Assembly: GCA_037783415.1 (NCBI GenBank)
Contig: JAZGTN010000149.1
Coordinates: 2,869,738 to 2,933,737, forward strand
DNA length: 64,000 nt
Reading direction: 5' to 3'
Origin: Leptasterias polaris
Lineage: Eukaryota; Echinodermata; Asteroidea; Forcipulatida; Asteriidae
This document shows positions 48,561 through 61,300 of this stretch, piece after piece. Position 1 is the first letter of the stretch. Each line of letters begins with the position of its first letter. Under the pieces are notes generated by a model. It was not told the DNA's origin. It made no database searches and worked only from the letters and a program-made list of their open reading frames with translations. A program made the position numbers and the translations under genes.

Positions 48561-51500
48561 TCATATTGGTTGAATGAGATCATGAAGGATATCTAAGCCT
48601 GTTAAATATGCATTGTCGTCAAACACATCACTGTGGTTGCCATCAGGGATGAACCTCACCTGGTCGTTGAAGTTGTCTATCTGATTGGCAGACAGTGGGC
48701 ATACTGTGTCTGGAACTAAGACAGTGGCATTGTGGTCTTCGTCCACTGGAAATGGGCCATGTGGATCAATGCCATAGTCCTGGGCATCTTCCTGTAAGTA
48801 ATTAACACACCTTTAGAAAATATTTTTAATTCAAATAAAATCATATTTTAATTATTTCAAATGCTCTGCAAACCTCAAAATAATGAATGTCTGTCAAACG
48901 CAGCAAGAATCCAAGACTACCATTACTTAATTAATTAGTTGAATATTAATCTTACTTGAGATTGCATTGCATATCTATTCGACTCACATTCCGAGTGGTT
49001 TACACTTGTACAATGTAGGTGTTTCACTTTGTTGTTATATTTCTAATGTAATAAACTAGTTTGATTTTTGTCTTACTAATTGTGTATTGGTTTATTTATA
49101 GATATTTTTGTTTTGCCATTGGAGACAAGTGGAATAAGGGAGACATTAACAAAAAGGGTAGGCATGTACCTCATTCATGTTTTCAAAGTACTCATTGGAT
49201 AGTGTAGATCCTCTACTGATGTGAAGACCCATCACAAACAATTGTAGAGGGGTTTTGTTACCAGCAGTCCTCAATTTGTGGTTATTCCACATCTCTACAA
49301 AACATTCAATGCAGTGGTTGATTCGTGGTAGAAAAACCTTGTGTAGGCAGAACATGTGTTGGTCATTGTCGGGATCCAAGATGCCTCTTCTCTCGAAGCT
49401 GATGAATAGTTTGTAGAAATTCTTCATAACTTGTTCATGCAAGTCCCGCCACAGGCGTTCGATCCTGGTGTTGTGTACACTGCGACCTGTGATGAAAGAT
49501 CCCCGTCCAGGTCCTCTTAAGGGATGCAGCAGCATAATGGACGCAACTTGTGTGTTCTCCCCCCCATGGTCAGAACGTACCCTCGAAGGAAGCCCCCAAT
49601 TTGACACTGCTTCATTGAAAAGCTGACCAACAGTTGCCGCTGTGTTACTGGTACTGCACTTCAAAAAGACGATTGCCCGACTGTATCCATCAATGCCACC
49701 ATGTGTCACAAAACGCCACCTTGAGAAGAGATAAAAGCATAGCAAAAGTTTAAATTTTCAACCGCAATTCATCAAATCGCAAATGAAATTATGTTTAGTA
49801 ATTTGGGATACGCATTATTTCTAAATGATGAAAGATTTACATTTAATGGAGAAATTGGCCAAGAGTGAACTAAGGGCAACCCGGTTACACTTTGGGTAAG
49901 AGCAGGGGTTCCCCTGGTGCTTCTGGCAGTGGTTGCTGAAAGCGCCACAGCACCTTGTAAACCATTATAAGGTGCTATATAAATTTATCTCATAATTCAC
50001 AAACTTCAAATACATGTCTTAAAAAATAATAAGCGCCTTTAGTACCATATTGGTAGATACGTGCGCTATATCAGACTTCGGTATTATTATTATTATTACA
50101 TCCCAATCATTAATGATCTATTTGAAAGAGTATTTTCTGAAATGTGCATTATAAGCTTGTAAAATTGCAGAGTGTAAAATAAAAGTACTGTAACACATAC
50201 TCTGTACAGCAGATGTAAAAAAAGGAATTCTGTACATAGATAATGCACGTCTTAAACTGAATAAAGCATCTATAGACATCACAACACATTTTTGCAAAGT
50301 GTGATTGCACATGAAATACATATGAGAAAATCACTCAGGAAATAATATAGAAATTAGTCCAAAGGTACATGCATGAATATCTATTACATTATAAAATACG
50401 TCAAAGTATATGATTACTATTATTAATATAATGTTGTTCTCCTCACCTAATGAGTTTATGGTGGCCATCTATATGCCAAAGAGACAATGGAGATGGAACA
50501 GAGTATTGTCTTCTGTGTATAGCAGTAATAGTCCTCAATTCTTGCCGTTGTGGCTCTAAGCGATAAAGACTATCACGTATTCTCTGCCTCTGCACCCTCA
50601 CACCTTGGGAAATGAGGTAGCCATCAACTGTTTTGTATCCTGTATGTAACATGAAAATGGACATCTATAGTCATGAACACAAAATTATCTGCAAACGAAT
50701 GTACATTTCTTTATTTGATTTACTGTACATTTAATCAAGTCCAGGAATCAAACTCAACTCTTTAATTGCATTTCTTTAGCCTCGACCTATACTGTACCCG
50801 ATTCACCATACCTCCCGACCCACAAAGCAAAAACAAGGACATTTGAGAGATGATTACGAATTGAATTGTGTGGTTTTTTTTTACAGCAGAGTAGCAACGG
50901 TGGGGGGGGGGAGGGTTGCCTGGGGAACATATGCCCCTACAAACTTCCAGTGCCCCCCCCCCCCCCAAGGTGCAGGTGCCACCCACCAACGACAAAAAAT
51001 AAATACGTGCATTACAAAACAAGGCACTGCCCCTCCCCCCCCCCCCTCGCTGAAAAACAAGGATCCACCCCATGCCTCCAGTGAAAAAATCCTGGCTACG
51101 CTGCTGTCTTTCAGCAATGTCATGATGGATTGTGCGTTATATTTTTAGGGGATTGGTATACAGGGGAGTTGGTTTTAATTTGATTTGATTTGAGTAAAAT
51201 AAACAAACACCCTCTTAATAAAAAGTGTTTTGTGAGTTATTTTAAGGCCTGGTACAACACTGTAAACAAATGTTATAGGGCTAAGTTCAGTATCACGGCC
51301 ATTTTTTTGACCTTGCGATACTTTTCATCAACAATAATAGTATTAATACAATCGTATGTGATTATATTTTGAGAATTAATAACTTGAAAAGTGGCACTTC
51401 GATACTGCATTTCCCCAAATAATTACCTGCTCTCGGCATGTGATTCAAAACAAATTCCACTCGATCATCTAGTTCACCGTCCTGTATTTCACTGTAGAGT

Positions 51501-51700
51501 TTCCGAATTGAAATACCATATTCTTGCAGACGTCTCTTTATAGTTCGATCGACTCGTCTTCGTAGATTTCTGACAATAACATCGGCTGCATGGACGGCCG
51601 CCATGTTTGCATGCATGATGTTATGTGCAACACTGAAAAGCGCCCTAAAGCGCCCTCGTCGTTCAACATCAGTTAGACCTTTTGTGAAAACGTCCTTCAT
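48561..51700 (-). CDS. IS3EU-like DDE transposase (integrase core), intact, 4 exons
   Basis: Exons 51,700-51,427; 50,639-50,447; 49,719-49,170; 48,791-48,561, all GT-AG with fitting phases, give 415 residues without a break. The N-terminal 91 residues are Arg-rich. Exon 2 carries GYKTVDGYLISQG, a helix-turn-helix-like region, and SLWHIDGHHKL with the first catalytic Asp (about 148). Exon 3 has GGIDGYSRAIVFL, SRVRSDHGGEN (second Asp, about 206) and HNTRIERLWRD (Glu, about 242), a D-D-36-E arrangement typical of integrase cores, then FLPRINHCIECF. Exon 4 is an acidic tail. It would cut and join the element's ends. The start codon and first ~25 codons lie within the right TIR; a Met further in (MAAVHAADV) is an alternative start. 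Confidence 0.9.
49855..50100 (+). mobile_element. SINE-like fragment with (TTA)n tail
   Basis: Ends with GTGCTATATAAATTTA-like and GCGCTATATCAGACTTCGG phrases followed by a TTA microsatellite, like the SINE at 35.65 kb. The tRNA head is not clear, so it may be truncated. It lies in an intron of the IS3EU-like transposase. Confidence 0.45.
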
Positions 51701-52207
51701 GGCTACGTCCTTTGGTGGTGGCTTTGTCCTTTGGTGGTGGCTTTGTCCTTTGCTGCTGTGTGTTTGTCCTTTGATTCTGGGAATGAGTATTATTCGACTG
51801 GCGTTAGTCCGTCGACCGTGCCCACGTCGTTTTGCAGTTTCGTCCTTTGATTGTGAGTTTGTCTTTCTGTAATTTTGAACTCTTGTCGTTTCGTCCTTTG
51901 ATTGTGAGTTTGTCTTTTTGTAATGTTGTCCTCTTGTCGGTTTGTCCTTTATTTGATTATAATTTGTCTTTCTGTAATTTTGTCTTCTTTTTGTTTTGTC
52001 CTTTGGTTTTGACTTTGTCTTTCTGTGAATTTGTCCTCTTCTGGTTTTGACCTTTGTTTGATTTTGACTCTGTCTTTTTAGTTATTGTTCTCTTGATGTT
52101 TTGTTTGTTTGTTTACTCATGCCTTTCTTATATGAATTTGTCCTTTGACTGTTCGTTTGTCCTTTGATTGAGTTTTTCTTTAATTTTGGCCCTTTTGGCC
52201 GCCCATA
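51625..52207 (-). repeat. Right TIR of the nested transposon
   Basis: Inverted match to 44,066-44,638. Contains the transposase start codon at 51,700. An extra copy of a GGGCGCTTT phrase near 51,645-51,655 distinguishes it from the left TIR. Confidence 0.95.
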
Positions 52208-52213
52208 CGGCCC

Positions 52214-52314
52214 AGCCATGCTCATTCGTGTCAATGTTTACGTAGCGTACTGTACTGGTGCACGTTAATACACATTTTGAATTAACATTCATTATTTTTT
52301 AATTTGTAAGAAAG
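52214..52314. promoter_or_regulatory. Presumed divergent promoter region, right half
   Basis: The hundred bases between the nested transposon and the transposase start codon. AT-rich close to the ATG. See the left half at 43,487-44,065. Confidence 0.4.
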
Positions 52315-55300
52315 ATGGCCGATCGTCCGCGATTTCTTAAACGTTATCGAACGTACCTTGAACCTCACACTTCAAATGAGGTTCCTCGCACTTCAAAACA
52401 GAGATGGGCGGTTTTACTGAGCGAGAACCACGAAAACGGGGACAGAGTGAGAGTCGACAGAGACAATGTAATTTATCCGGATACGACTAGTACTAGTACT
52501 AGTAGTACATGTACGTCTCTGATAAATGTGAGTATATGCAACCACTGGCCGGGTGCAGGTTAATACTTCAAGATAGCTTAAAGTACCTGTTTTGTTGTTG
52601 TTTTTTTTTTTCAATTTGTTTTTTGTTTTTTGTTGCTTTTGTTGTTAATTTTTTATTTTGTTAATTTTTTTTTAGGCCGTTACTTTCAGGGTGACGTCAT
52701 TTTTTCTCCTATCCCATTTGCAGCCCCCAAACGGAATCTTTAAGTCTTTTTACTGGAAATTGCAATTATTTTGGTAAAATCAAAATCTCTACACATTCTA
52801 CATACCGGGTACGTGCCCTGGCCGTAATACTCTCAAAACTTGGGTACACACGTTTATTTCTCTCCAATCGATGAAGACACTTGCACCAGACCGCTGATTC
52901 TCGTAAAAATATCAAAACGCTTAAATGCTAGCTTGGTCACGTGTCAGCGTGTTGGTTCGGATGAAGTTCGGGGATCTGTGCTTGATGCGGGCGGCGGGCC
53001 ACAGACACGCGCAGACACGCGTACACGGCCGGGCCTAAACGGCAGAAACGAACGAACACGCCTACGCCCAAACTTCACCCTTTATTATAGCGCCCTCTTT
53101 ATCCTAAAGGTGACCAAGCTAGCATTTCAGCATTTTGCCATTTTTACGAGAATCAGCGGTCTGGTGCAAGTGTCTTCCTCGATTGGAGAGAAATATATAC
53201 ATGTACCCCACTTTATCAATTGGAATGCAATATTTTATTTAGAGTTATGCGTTTTGGGCCCTCAATAGAAAAACCTGCGTAAACAAAATAATCCAAGAAA
53301 TTTGTGTGTTGAAGAGATAGGGTCTTGTGTCCGGAAATAAGTGGGCTCGCGAGCTCTCGTACATTCTCGGTCAACTTAGATAGTCTATTGTTGACCATAT
53401 AATAACCATTCCCGAATGTCCTAAGCTGTCCTATTCTTTCTGCATGTACATTTACTTTACATTTCAGTCATGTATATTGTAATTTGTGTATTGCATTAAC
53501 AGGATATGCAACAAACCAGTGGTGCAATTGTCAATGTGGAAGACTCTTTTCCATGTGCTGCTGCCCAACAACCAAGTGCTGGCAAAAAACCAAATGGAAA
53601 CCGAAACCCAGGTGATGGCACAGACATAAGTGACAACAAAGACCTGAATTATGATGCAAGTCCAGAACATTGCAACTTGGATGAACCTGAACAGTTTGTT
53701 GTCACTTTTCATGAGGTAAGTAGTGCTACCAAACGTCACACGTAAATGACTTTTATCTTTCCTCATTGTTAGTTGCTCACATGCCTTTTTTAACTATGAT
53801 TGATTTGAAGGTTACAGATAACACTAGCAATTCATAAACATCAGGGGATCCTTTACATGAACATGCACACCGAAGCAAATATACACATGTTCTCATTTTA
53901 TTTGGGAGATTGTACGTGTAAGTCATTTGGTATTTAATAAACACATTTAATGCCACAATCATCTATAACCATTACAATTTTGTCTTATTTATCATGCATT
54001 TCCCCAACAATTGTATTTCCTTTCATTGCATTATGATTTTGCACAAAAAAATACATGTATGTTTATCACAAGCACAGTGGCGCATGGAAGCCCACATTTT
54101 TGTGAAAGAAATACATGTACATTGCATAATATCATGGAGTTACTGGTACACCAAAGAAAATACCTATAGTATTTATTTTATGAATATGATAATGTTTTTC
54201 ACCGTCCCTCATTGAAAAATCTTCCAATGTGTTGTTTGGAACAAATGTTTTCCAGTTGTTCAATACTCCTATCTGCACAAAATGTGCACACCCAACTCAT
54301 ATAGTACGGTGTGTAAATATATCACTGACAGCACAGCCACAGAATGTCACAGCTGTACATCTGTGTGTTGTAAAAGACCTGCTTTATGCAGACCTATGTC
54401 AAAGCATAGCCGGCATAAATGCACTAAATGAGATGGATTTCCATGGATTTCCATTCGCCCTCATTTTGCCCGTTAAAGCATTCTGTAATTTAACGCAACG
54501 TAATATCTGCAGAAATAAGACTCGTATATATATTGCATCTGCAGAATATCCACCAAGTTGACTGTGCTAGTAATGATGGTGTTGCAGTGGAAGGACTTGG
54601 CAATTCTGACGAAGGCCCAAGCGACAGTGAAGGCCCTGGTGACATCGATTGGCTGAGTAGCCAGAGTGACGGGGACGGCCCGAGTGACGGCCCGAATGAC
54701 GGCCAGAGTGACGGCCCGAGTGACGTCGACGGCCCGAGTGACGTCGACGGCCCGAGTGACGGGGACGGCCCGAGTGACGGGGACGGCCCGAGTGACGGGG
54801 ACGGCCCGAGTGACGGGGAAGGCCCGAGTGACGGGGAAGGCCCGAGTGACGGGGAAGGCCCGAGTGACGGGGACGGCACGAGTGACGGGGACGGCACGAG
54901 TGACGATGATGATGGTCATCTGAGCAGTGATGATGATGATGGTCACCTGAGCAGTGATGATGATGATGAAGATGGCGGGTTTGATGTTGATGAAGCTTTA
55001 AACAGCCCATTGTGTGCCGGAGTCACAACGACACGTGCTGAGGCCTTGCTGATGATAATGTCATTTGTGATGCGGTATGCACTTTCATCAGTAGCACTTG
55101 TTGGCATGTTAAAGCTAATAAATGAGCTGTTTGGGAGGCCTGTGTTAAAGGCATCAAAGTTTCTTTGTCGAAAAATCTTCCATAACAAATGCCTCAAATT
55201 TATTTTCCATTTTTACTGCCATCATTGTTTCACTCTAGTGGGCACCTACAGAGAAGATAGACCCCACAGTATCCCCTGTCCACAGTGTCAAAGAAATTGT

Positions 55301-58300
55301 TTGCTTAAGAACCTGTCAAACGGCAACTTTTTTGTAACAACTGATTTACAATCTCAGTTTAGGACTTTATTTGAAAACCCGGAAATAGTTAGAAATCTCT
55401 CTTACAGGCATACGCGAAGTAAGGAAATGTACGACGGTATTGAGGACATTTATGATGGTGAAATTTACAAGTTACTTTGCCAGCCTGGACAACCTTTACA
55501 CAGTGATACAAATTTCTCCTACTCCTTTAACACTGATGGCATGCCTGTCTTCAAGTCCTCCAAATACTCTTTGTGGCCTATATATTTGATGTTAAACGAA
55601 CCCCCCCCGAGACTAAGAAGAAATAATCTTATTTTGGCAGGTCTTTGGTTTGGGAAAACAGAGCCGAAAATGAACATATTTTTGAATGAGTTTGTTACAG
55701 AAGCAAATAAACTTGTTACTGAAGGTGTTGTTTGGATGAACAATGGTCAAGCCATTCAAAGCAGGTTGTATGGTATATCATGTAATGTTGATGCACCAGC
55801 GAGAGCTGCAATGCAAAACACTGTCCAATTTAATGGTTACATGGGTTGTGGGTTGTGCTTCCATCCAGGTGTCATTGTCGACAGAACAGTGAAATATCCT
55901 GTCAATGTAATTGATTATAATGACCGTACTGACAATGAAATGTTGCACGATATGGTAATGGCTGTTGAGGAAGGTCGGATTGTTAGGGGAGTAAAAGGGC
56001 CAAGTCCACTCATAAATATGGCACACTTTTCTGTTGTTTGGGGATTCCCTGTCGATTTCATGCATTGTGTTCTCCTAGGTGTGATCAGGCAAATAACATA
56101 TTTGTGGCTTGATTCTCCTGCTGCAAGTCCTTTCTATATTGGCTCGGTTAATACCATTGTTTGTATAGATAATATGCTGATGAAAGTCAAACTTCCAAGT
56201 TTCATCCCACGAACTCAAAGACCCATATCAGAGCGCAAGTACTGGAAAGCAAGTGAATGGTATAGCTGGCTATTGTTTCTCTCTTTACCTTGTCTTGTAA
56301 AAATCCTTCCACATGCGTATTTCATTCACTTGTGCACACTGGTTGAGGCAATATTTTTGCTTCTCCAAAAAAGTATCTCGGAATTTGACGTGAACAGAGC
56401 TGACGTTCTTTTGTATTCTTTTGTTGCAAACACCCAAGTTTTGTATGGACCATCAAATATGACTTTTAATATTCATTCCCTCACCCATTTAGCCAAAAGT
56501 GTAAAGATGTGGGGACCACTTTGGACGCACTCTTGTTTTCCATTTGAAGCAGCAAATGGCAAAATTAAAGCTCTTCTTCACGGCAGTCGTGGTATTGTAA
56601 TGCAAACTTTGTATAACTTTCTGACACTTACAACGCTTCCTACCTTTCAACTTGCTTACAGAATATCTGATCAAAAAAAGGCATTCTGTGAAAACACCCT
56701 CTTCTCCAGTAAATCAGTTCCGTCACAGGTTTTTGGGGAAGTTCAGTTATTTGGAGCTGGTCAAGTGATTCTTTTTACACCCCAGGAAAGACATGCCATT
56801 CAAGAACATGAAGCACTGACATTCAATAGAATGTCGATAAGGGGACTGACATATCATACGGTGGATTATCATAAGTCCACAACTAGAAACAACAACATAT
56901 TTTTAACTGATGATGGGAAAAGTGTTTCTCTCGACATCAGTAATTTTTGTGCTGACAAGGGAGAGCTTGAGCATAAACTCAGTGCCACCCAGGATGCAAT
57001 TGAGTTTTCCATGCTGGCTAACGACATTTTGATAGGTGTTGATGGACAAGACGGTGACCAAGTACAAGGTAAATCATAATCATAATCACGGACCCTACCG
57101 TGGTACAGAGCTAGCTGAGTGTACATGTAAATTCATTGTATTTGGGGTGACCTTCCCTTGTCTGCTGCAAGTCGCATGTATGGGACCCTTGTTGAAAAAA
57201 GCCAAGTCTTCCCAAATTCACATTGTACAACGTGAACACAGAGTGGTTACAGAGTGTCAGGCCCAATGACAAAATAATTGAAACTGACCCCCGGCCCTGT
57301 CGAATCAAACGATGGAAGTCAAGTAAAAGTGACAGCAATTTACATCAGATTGTCAATAAATACTTCAACTAGGACATTGAGCAAATTGTTTAGTCTCTGC
57401 CAGCCACCGTAACAACTCATTTAAATTTCGAAATGTCACAGCTATACAATAATTATTATTATTAATTTTTTTTTTTTACTCACGTAACTTGTCTTTAAAA
57501 CCAATTATAAGATATTACAAAATAGCCGAAGAAGAGAAAGATCTTATCAGTTAGTTACTAAACAATAAATACCCGACGAATAAATTATAACAATTTCAGA
57601 GAGTACTCCTTTGCCAAAGAAGAGGTGTCGACTTTTGAGAAGAACCATTGAACCACCTGCAAAGCGACAGGCTGTAGAGTCATCAGCCGAGTCAGTCGAC
57701 AACATTCTTCGGGCCAAGTGCCTTGGTAAGTGTGATTTTGTTGTAGCTTTAATTACGGACGACTTCAAAAAAACAAAAACAAACAAACATTTGTATACAT
57801 GCACTTAAAAGCCAATACAAACAATGATCATTAAAGACAAATATTATCTTTAATGGATCAATAATCACCCAAATTTACATTTTTTTGTTTTTGTTTTATC
57901 TTGTCCGTTTCAAATGCCTTAAAAATTGAATTAAAGATGCACTGCCCGTGTTTTGGCGGAATTGACGTTCAAACTTTATTTAAATGTCACAAAGTTGGGT
58001 AGAAAATTTATTATCAAACATTTGATACCTTGAACGAAAAAAAAAAATGTCAAGGATAAATGGCAATTAACTAAACACTAAACAAATCTTAAATGCTGAC
58101 CAGTCTTAATGTTTCGCGCACATGTGACACAACTTTTGAATAATTATCGGCACCCGTTTCAAAGACAGAATTTGTATCTTTCCCCGAGGTGGCCACCAAT
58201 TCCCAGATTTGAATATCTTGAATATCATTATGTGGTATGTTTTTTAACATTTGATGGATGAGATTGGCCTTGAAAAATTATATATAATATATTTGAATGT

Positions 58301-61300
58301 TGTATTTTCGTTCAGGAGAGTACCGTGTACCACTCTCTTGCCTGAAGGAGCCCCCATCATATCTCCTCCTCCGGCCTGTTGACCAGAAGCACAAAGAGCG
58401 AATCAAAGAAGGCCTGAAGGACACGAGGACATGCAGCACCGTCCTCCCGGTTTCGCTGCTGGGTGACATATTTGATCCTAACAAGCCCACGGCCTCCCAG
58501 TTTTACACTCTTGGAGGAAACCATCTGGTGTCCGCACTGAAGGAGCTGATGGATGATAAGATGTACCTCGAGCTGAGAACCGTTTATGTAAAGGTATACC
58601 GTGGCCTTCAACGCACCGAGGCGCTTCGGATTGCGTCACTGCATAACGTCGGCACTCATCTAGTGCAGGGGGGGAACCTGTGCCACAACGTGGCACTTTG
58701 TAGAAGGCTGCTGTACCTTCATCAAGGCCGCGACGAAGAACTTGATGCCCCACCGCCTTCTGACGTTTTGTGGAGGGAGAGTTGTGGCATTGCCCTCGGG
58801 AAAAAGTACCCAGTGTGCTCAAAGGTACGGACAAGTTTAAATGATTTTCCATATAAGACACAGGCGCGTTTAAATAATCCCACCCTCAGTTATTTCCATG
58901 ACCGATGTTACCGATAACGGGATTACAACCCCTTCTTAACCATTCGATCAACACGTGTCCTCTATCAGGATGTCCGACAAAATGGTTTGTCCGACAACAT
59001 TGGCCCCAGTTAGGTTGGACCTGAAGATTAAACACTACACACGCAGAAAGAGATTGCATTGTGTAAAGTTGATGTACTTTTGGTAACATATAAGTCGAAA
59101 CCGTGTCAACTATAAATAAGAAGTCTTTCAGCAAAAGCCAATGCAACCTCCATTAACACAAGAGCATCGTTTTTACAGCTAGAACAGCATAATATATCAG
59201 CAAGGTAATTTGCCTATATATGAAGACTTCTGAATAGTAAGACTGTTCTTACTTTGTTTTATTTTAATATCTGCAGGACCTGAAGAGCCTTGAACCGACG
59301 TTCCAGTTGGCCCAATACTCAACGAGGTGTCATGCAAAACTGATGACAATCTTCGAGCAGCATAGCGAGCAGACGGGCCAGTGTCTTAAGCAAACCGTAA
59401 GATTTTCCAATCAAATTAACAAATTTTATTTATTTATTTAAATCTTTGGACAAGCGTATAAGTATACAAGTTACAATTTTTGATATGTCAAGGTCAATTT
59501 TACAGCATTGTTTGACCTGGAGAGACATACATTGGTTTTAACTACGACAACATAAGTATGTTCATACTTTCAAAGCTTACGTGCACAAATTGTCATTCAG
59601 AGACCAGTTATTGTTGTTCCTTTATTTTTGGTAAAACTCTGTTGTTTCTAATAATAATAAGAAACATAAGGGGTAAACCTTATATCATTATTTTATCATA
59701 TACCTTGTTACAGGCCTTCATGAAGTTGCAGGGGCTACCTGAACCAACTCGGTTTGAGTTGTTGTCGGAGGTAGTGAGTGACAGCATGACTGTCAAGGGA
59801 ATGGCGAAGGAGGCCGAAAAAATAAAGAAGCTTCGTGTTGTTCAGAAAGAACTGGTTGAACAACTGTCTTTGCCATCCTGGGAAGATGCTGAGCGACTAT
59901 ACCCTCAACATACACGAGAGCGTGTCCTTCAGCCCTTCTCAGGTACACTAACCCATTTCAAAATAGTCCTTTAAGGAGTCATAAACTCTGAGAGTCACGT
60001 ACTGTTCGCTTCTTAGCTACTTTTATTTTTCCAAAGGACAAATCTGTGATGATCCAGTATCCAAATACACATTAAGTTTTGTAATGATTTACTTGACCTA
60101 TATAGCAAATCTTTTGCCTTTAAAAATGCACAATTGTTTTGAGATTTTAAGGTATGCTATACATTTCTATAATTTAAATGCTGTCACTCATTACAATAAT
60201 GCACAGTTATGTAGAAATTACACAAGTAATACATTAGCATGAGATATGATTTATACTTCTGATTAGAGGTGATATTTACTCATTCGATGCTAAACAAAAT
60301 TCAAAATAATCTGTTACTTTCTTCAAGCATTCAACAAACATCATCTATGCAGCCTCTTCATGACATTTCAAGTGACTTCTCCAAATTGTTAATTTTAATT
60401 GACTTCTCCAAATTGTTAATTTTAATTTTTAAATTCAATGGTTTTGCGCATAAGCACACATTGCTTTTGGAGCATACTTAACAGATGGTAATTGTTATTT
60501 ATTATCGATTCAAGGATGCAACTTCAAACAAGGCATCCCAAGACCCTTTATGGCCTTCGTCAAGGATGCACTGGAGTGGAGGAAAAAATCCCAACTACAA
60601 GCAACTTCCAGTGCCACTGAGACACCTCATTGCATCACTAATGAGGTGTCTCGGGTCGTCTTCCTGTCATCATATGATCAACAAGCTTTGCTGCATGTGG
60701 CAGGGTTTACTGGGATTGTGGCGATCGTAGCAGACATGGAGGTACCATTACATTAAATATATTTTAATAAGTAGTCTTTATGTTGTATTATTGTGGTCCT
60801 ATGAAGAGAATAGCCGCGCATATAAAGTCAATGTCATTCAAAGAAGACATTAAGAGTACATTCACATGTCAAGTTTCAATACAAGAACATGTAATCTGTA
60901 ACACAGATTAACATCGTAAGACAACTACACTGAAAACCACGACCCCCCCCCCCCCCCCACTTCGAAGTTACTACGTCATCTCCTTTTAATAGTGAATAAA
61001 TCACGCAATGTCGATGACAGAGCATTTTCCAACATGGATGTTCAGACCAACTTGGGTAGTGAATGGTCTGGAAGCACCTTATACAATGTTTCTCCCTACT
61101 CAGATTAACAGTCTCTCTGCGGTTGCCATATTTGTATATGATCATACATGTAGCCCCACCTTGATGCATTCATTTCGTATGGTATTTTGCTCTATTGAAA
61201 GTGGGTTTTTGAATACATGAGTCGAACGGTTCAAAGTCCTGCTTTTGTGTGTTTTGCGTAGATTCTTCTTTGTTTTAAGTTCGAAGCAGTAATATCAACT

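Larger units (their letters stand above)
44060..52213. mobile_element. Intact nested DNA transposon (44,066-52,207), IS3EU-like, TSD CGGCCC
   Basis: CGGCCC stands immediately outside both ends (44,060-44,065 and 52,208-52,213). The element begins TATGGGCGGCC and ends with its reverse complement. TIRs of 573 bp (44,066-44,638) and 583 bp (51,625-52,207) are nearly identical apart from a 10-12 bp duplication in the right one. It encodes a complete DDE transposase on the minus strand. A 6-bp duplication and an integrase-type transposase fit the IS3EU superfamily as I remember it; Ginger-type elements are the main alternative. It sits inside the giant element. Confidence 0.9.

Noticed and set aside
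54473..55010. Minus-strand frames of 135-157 codons opposite the transposase exon
   Set aside because: Mirror images of the GC-rich 18-bp coding repeat. The plus-strand frame carries the recognised domain.
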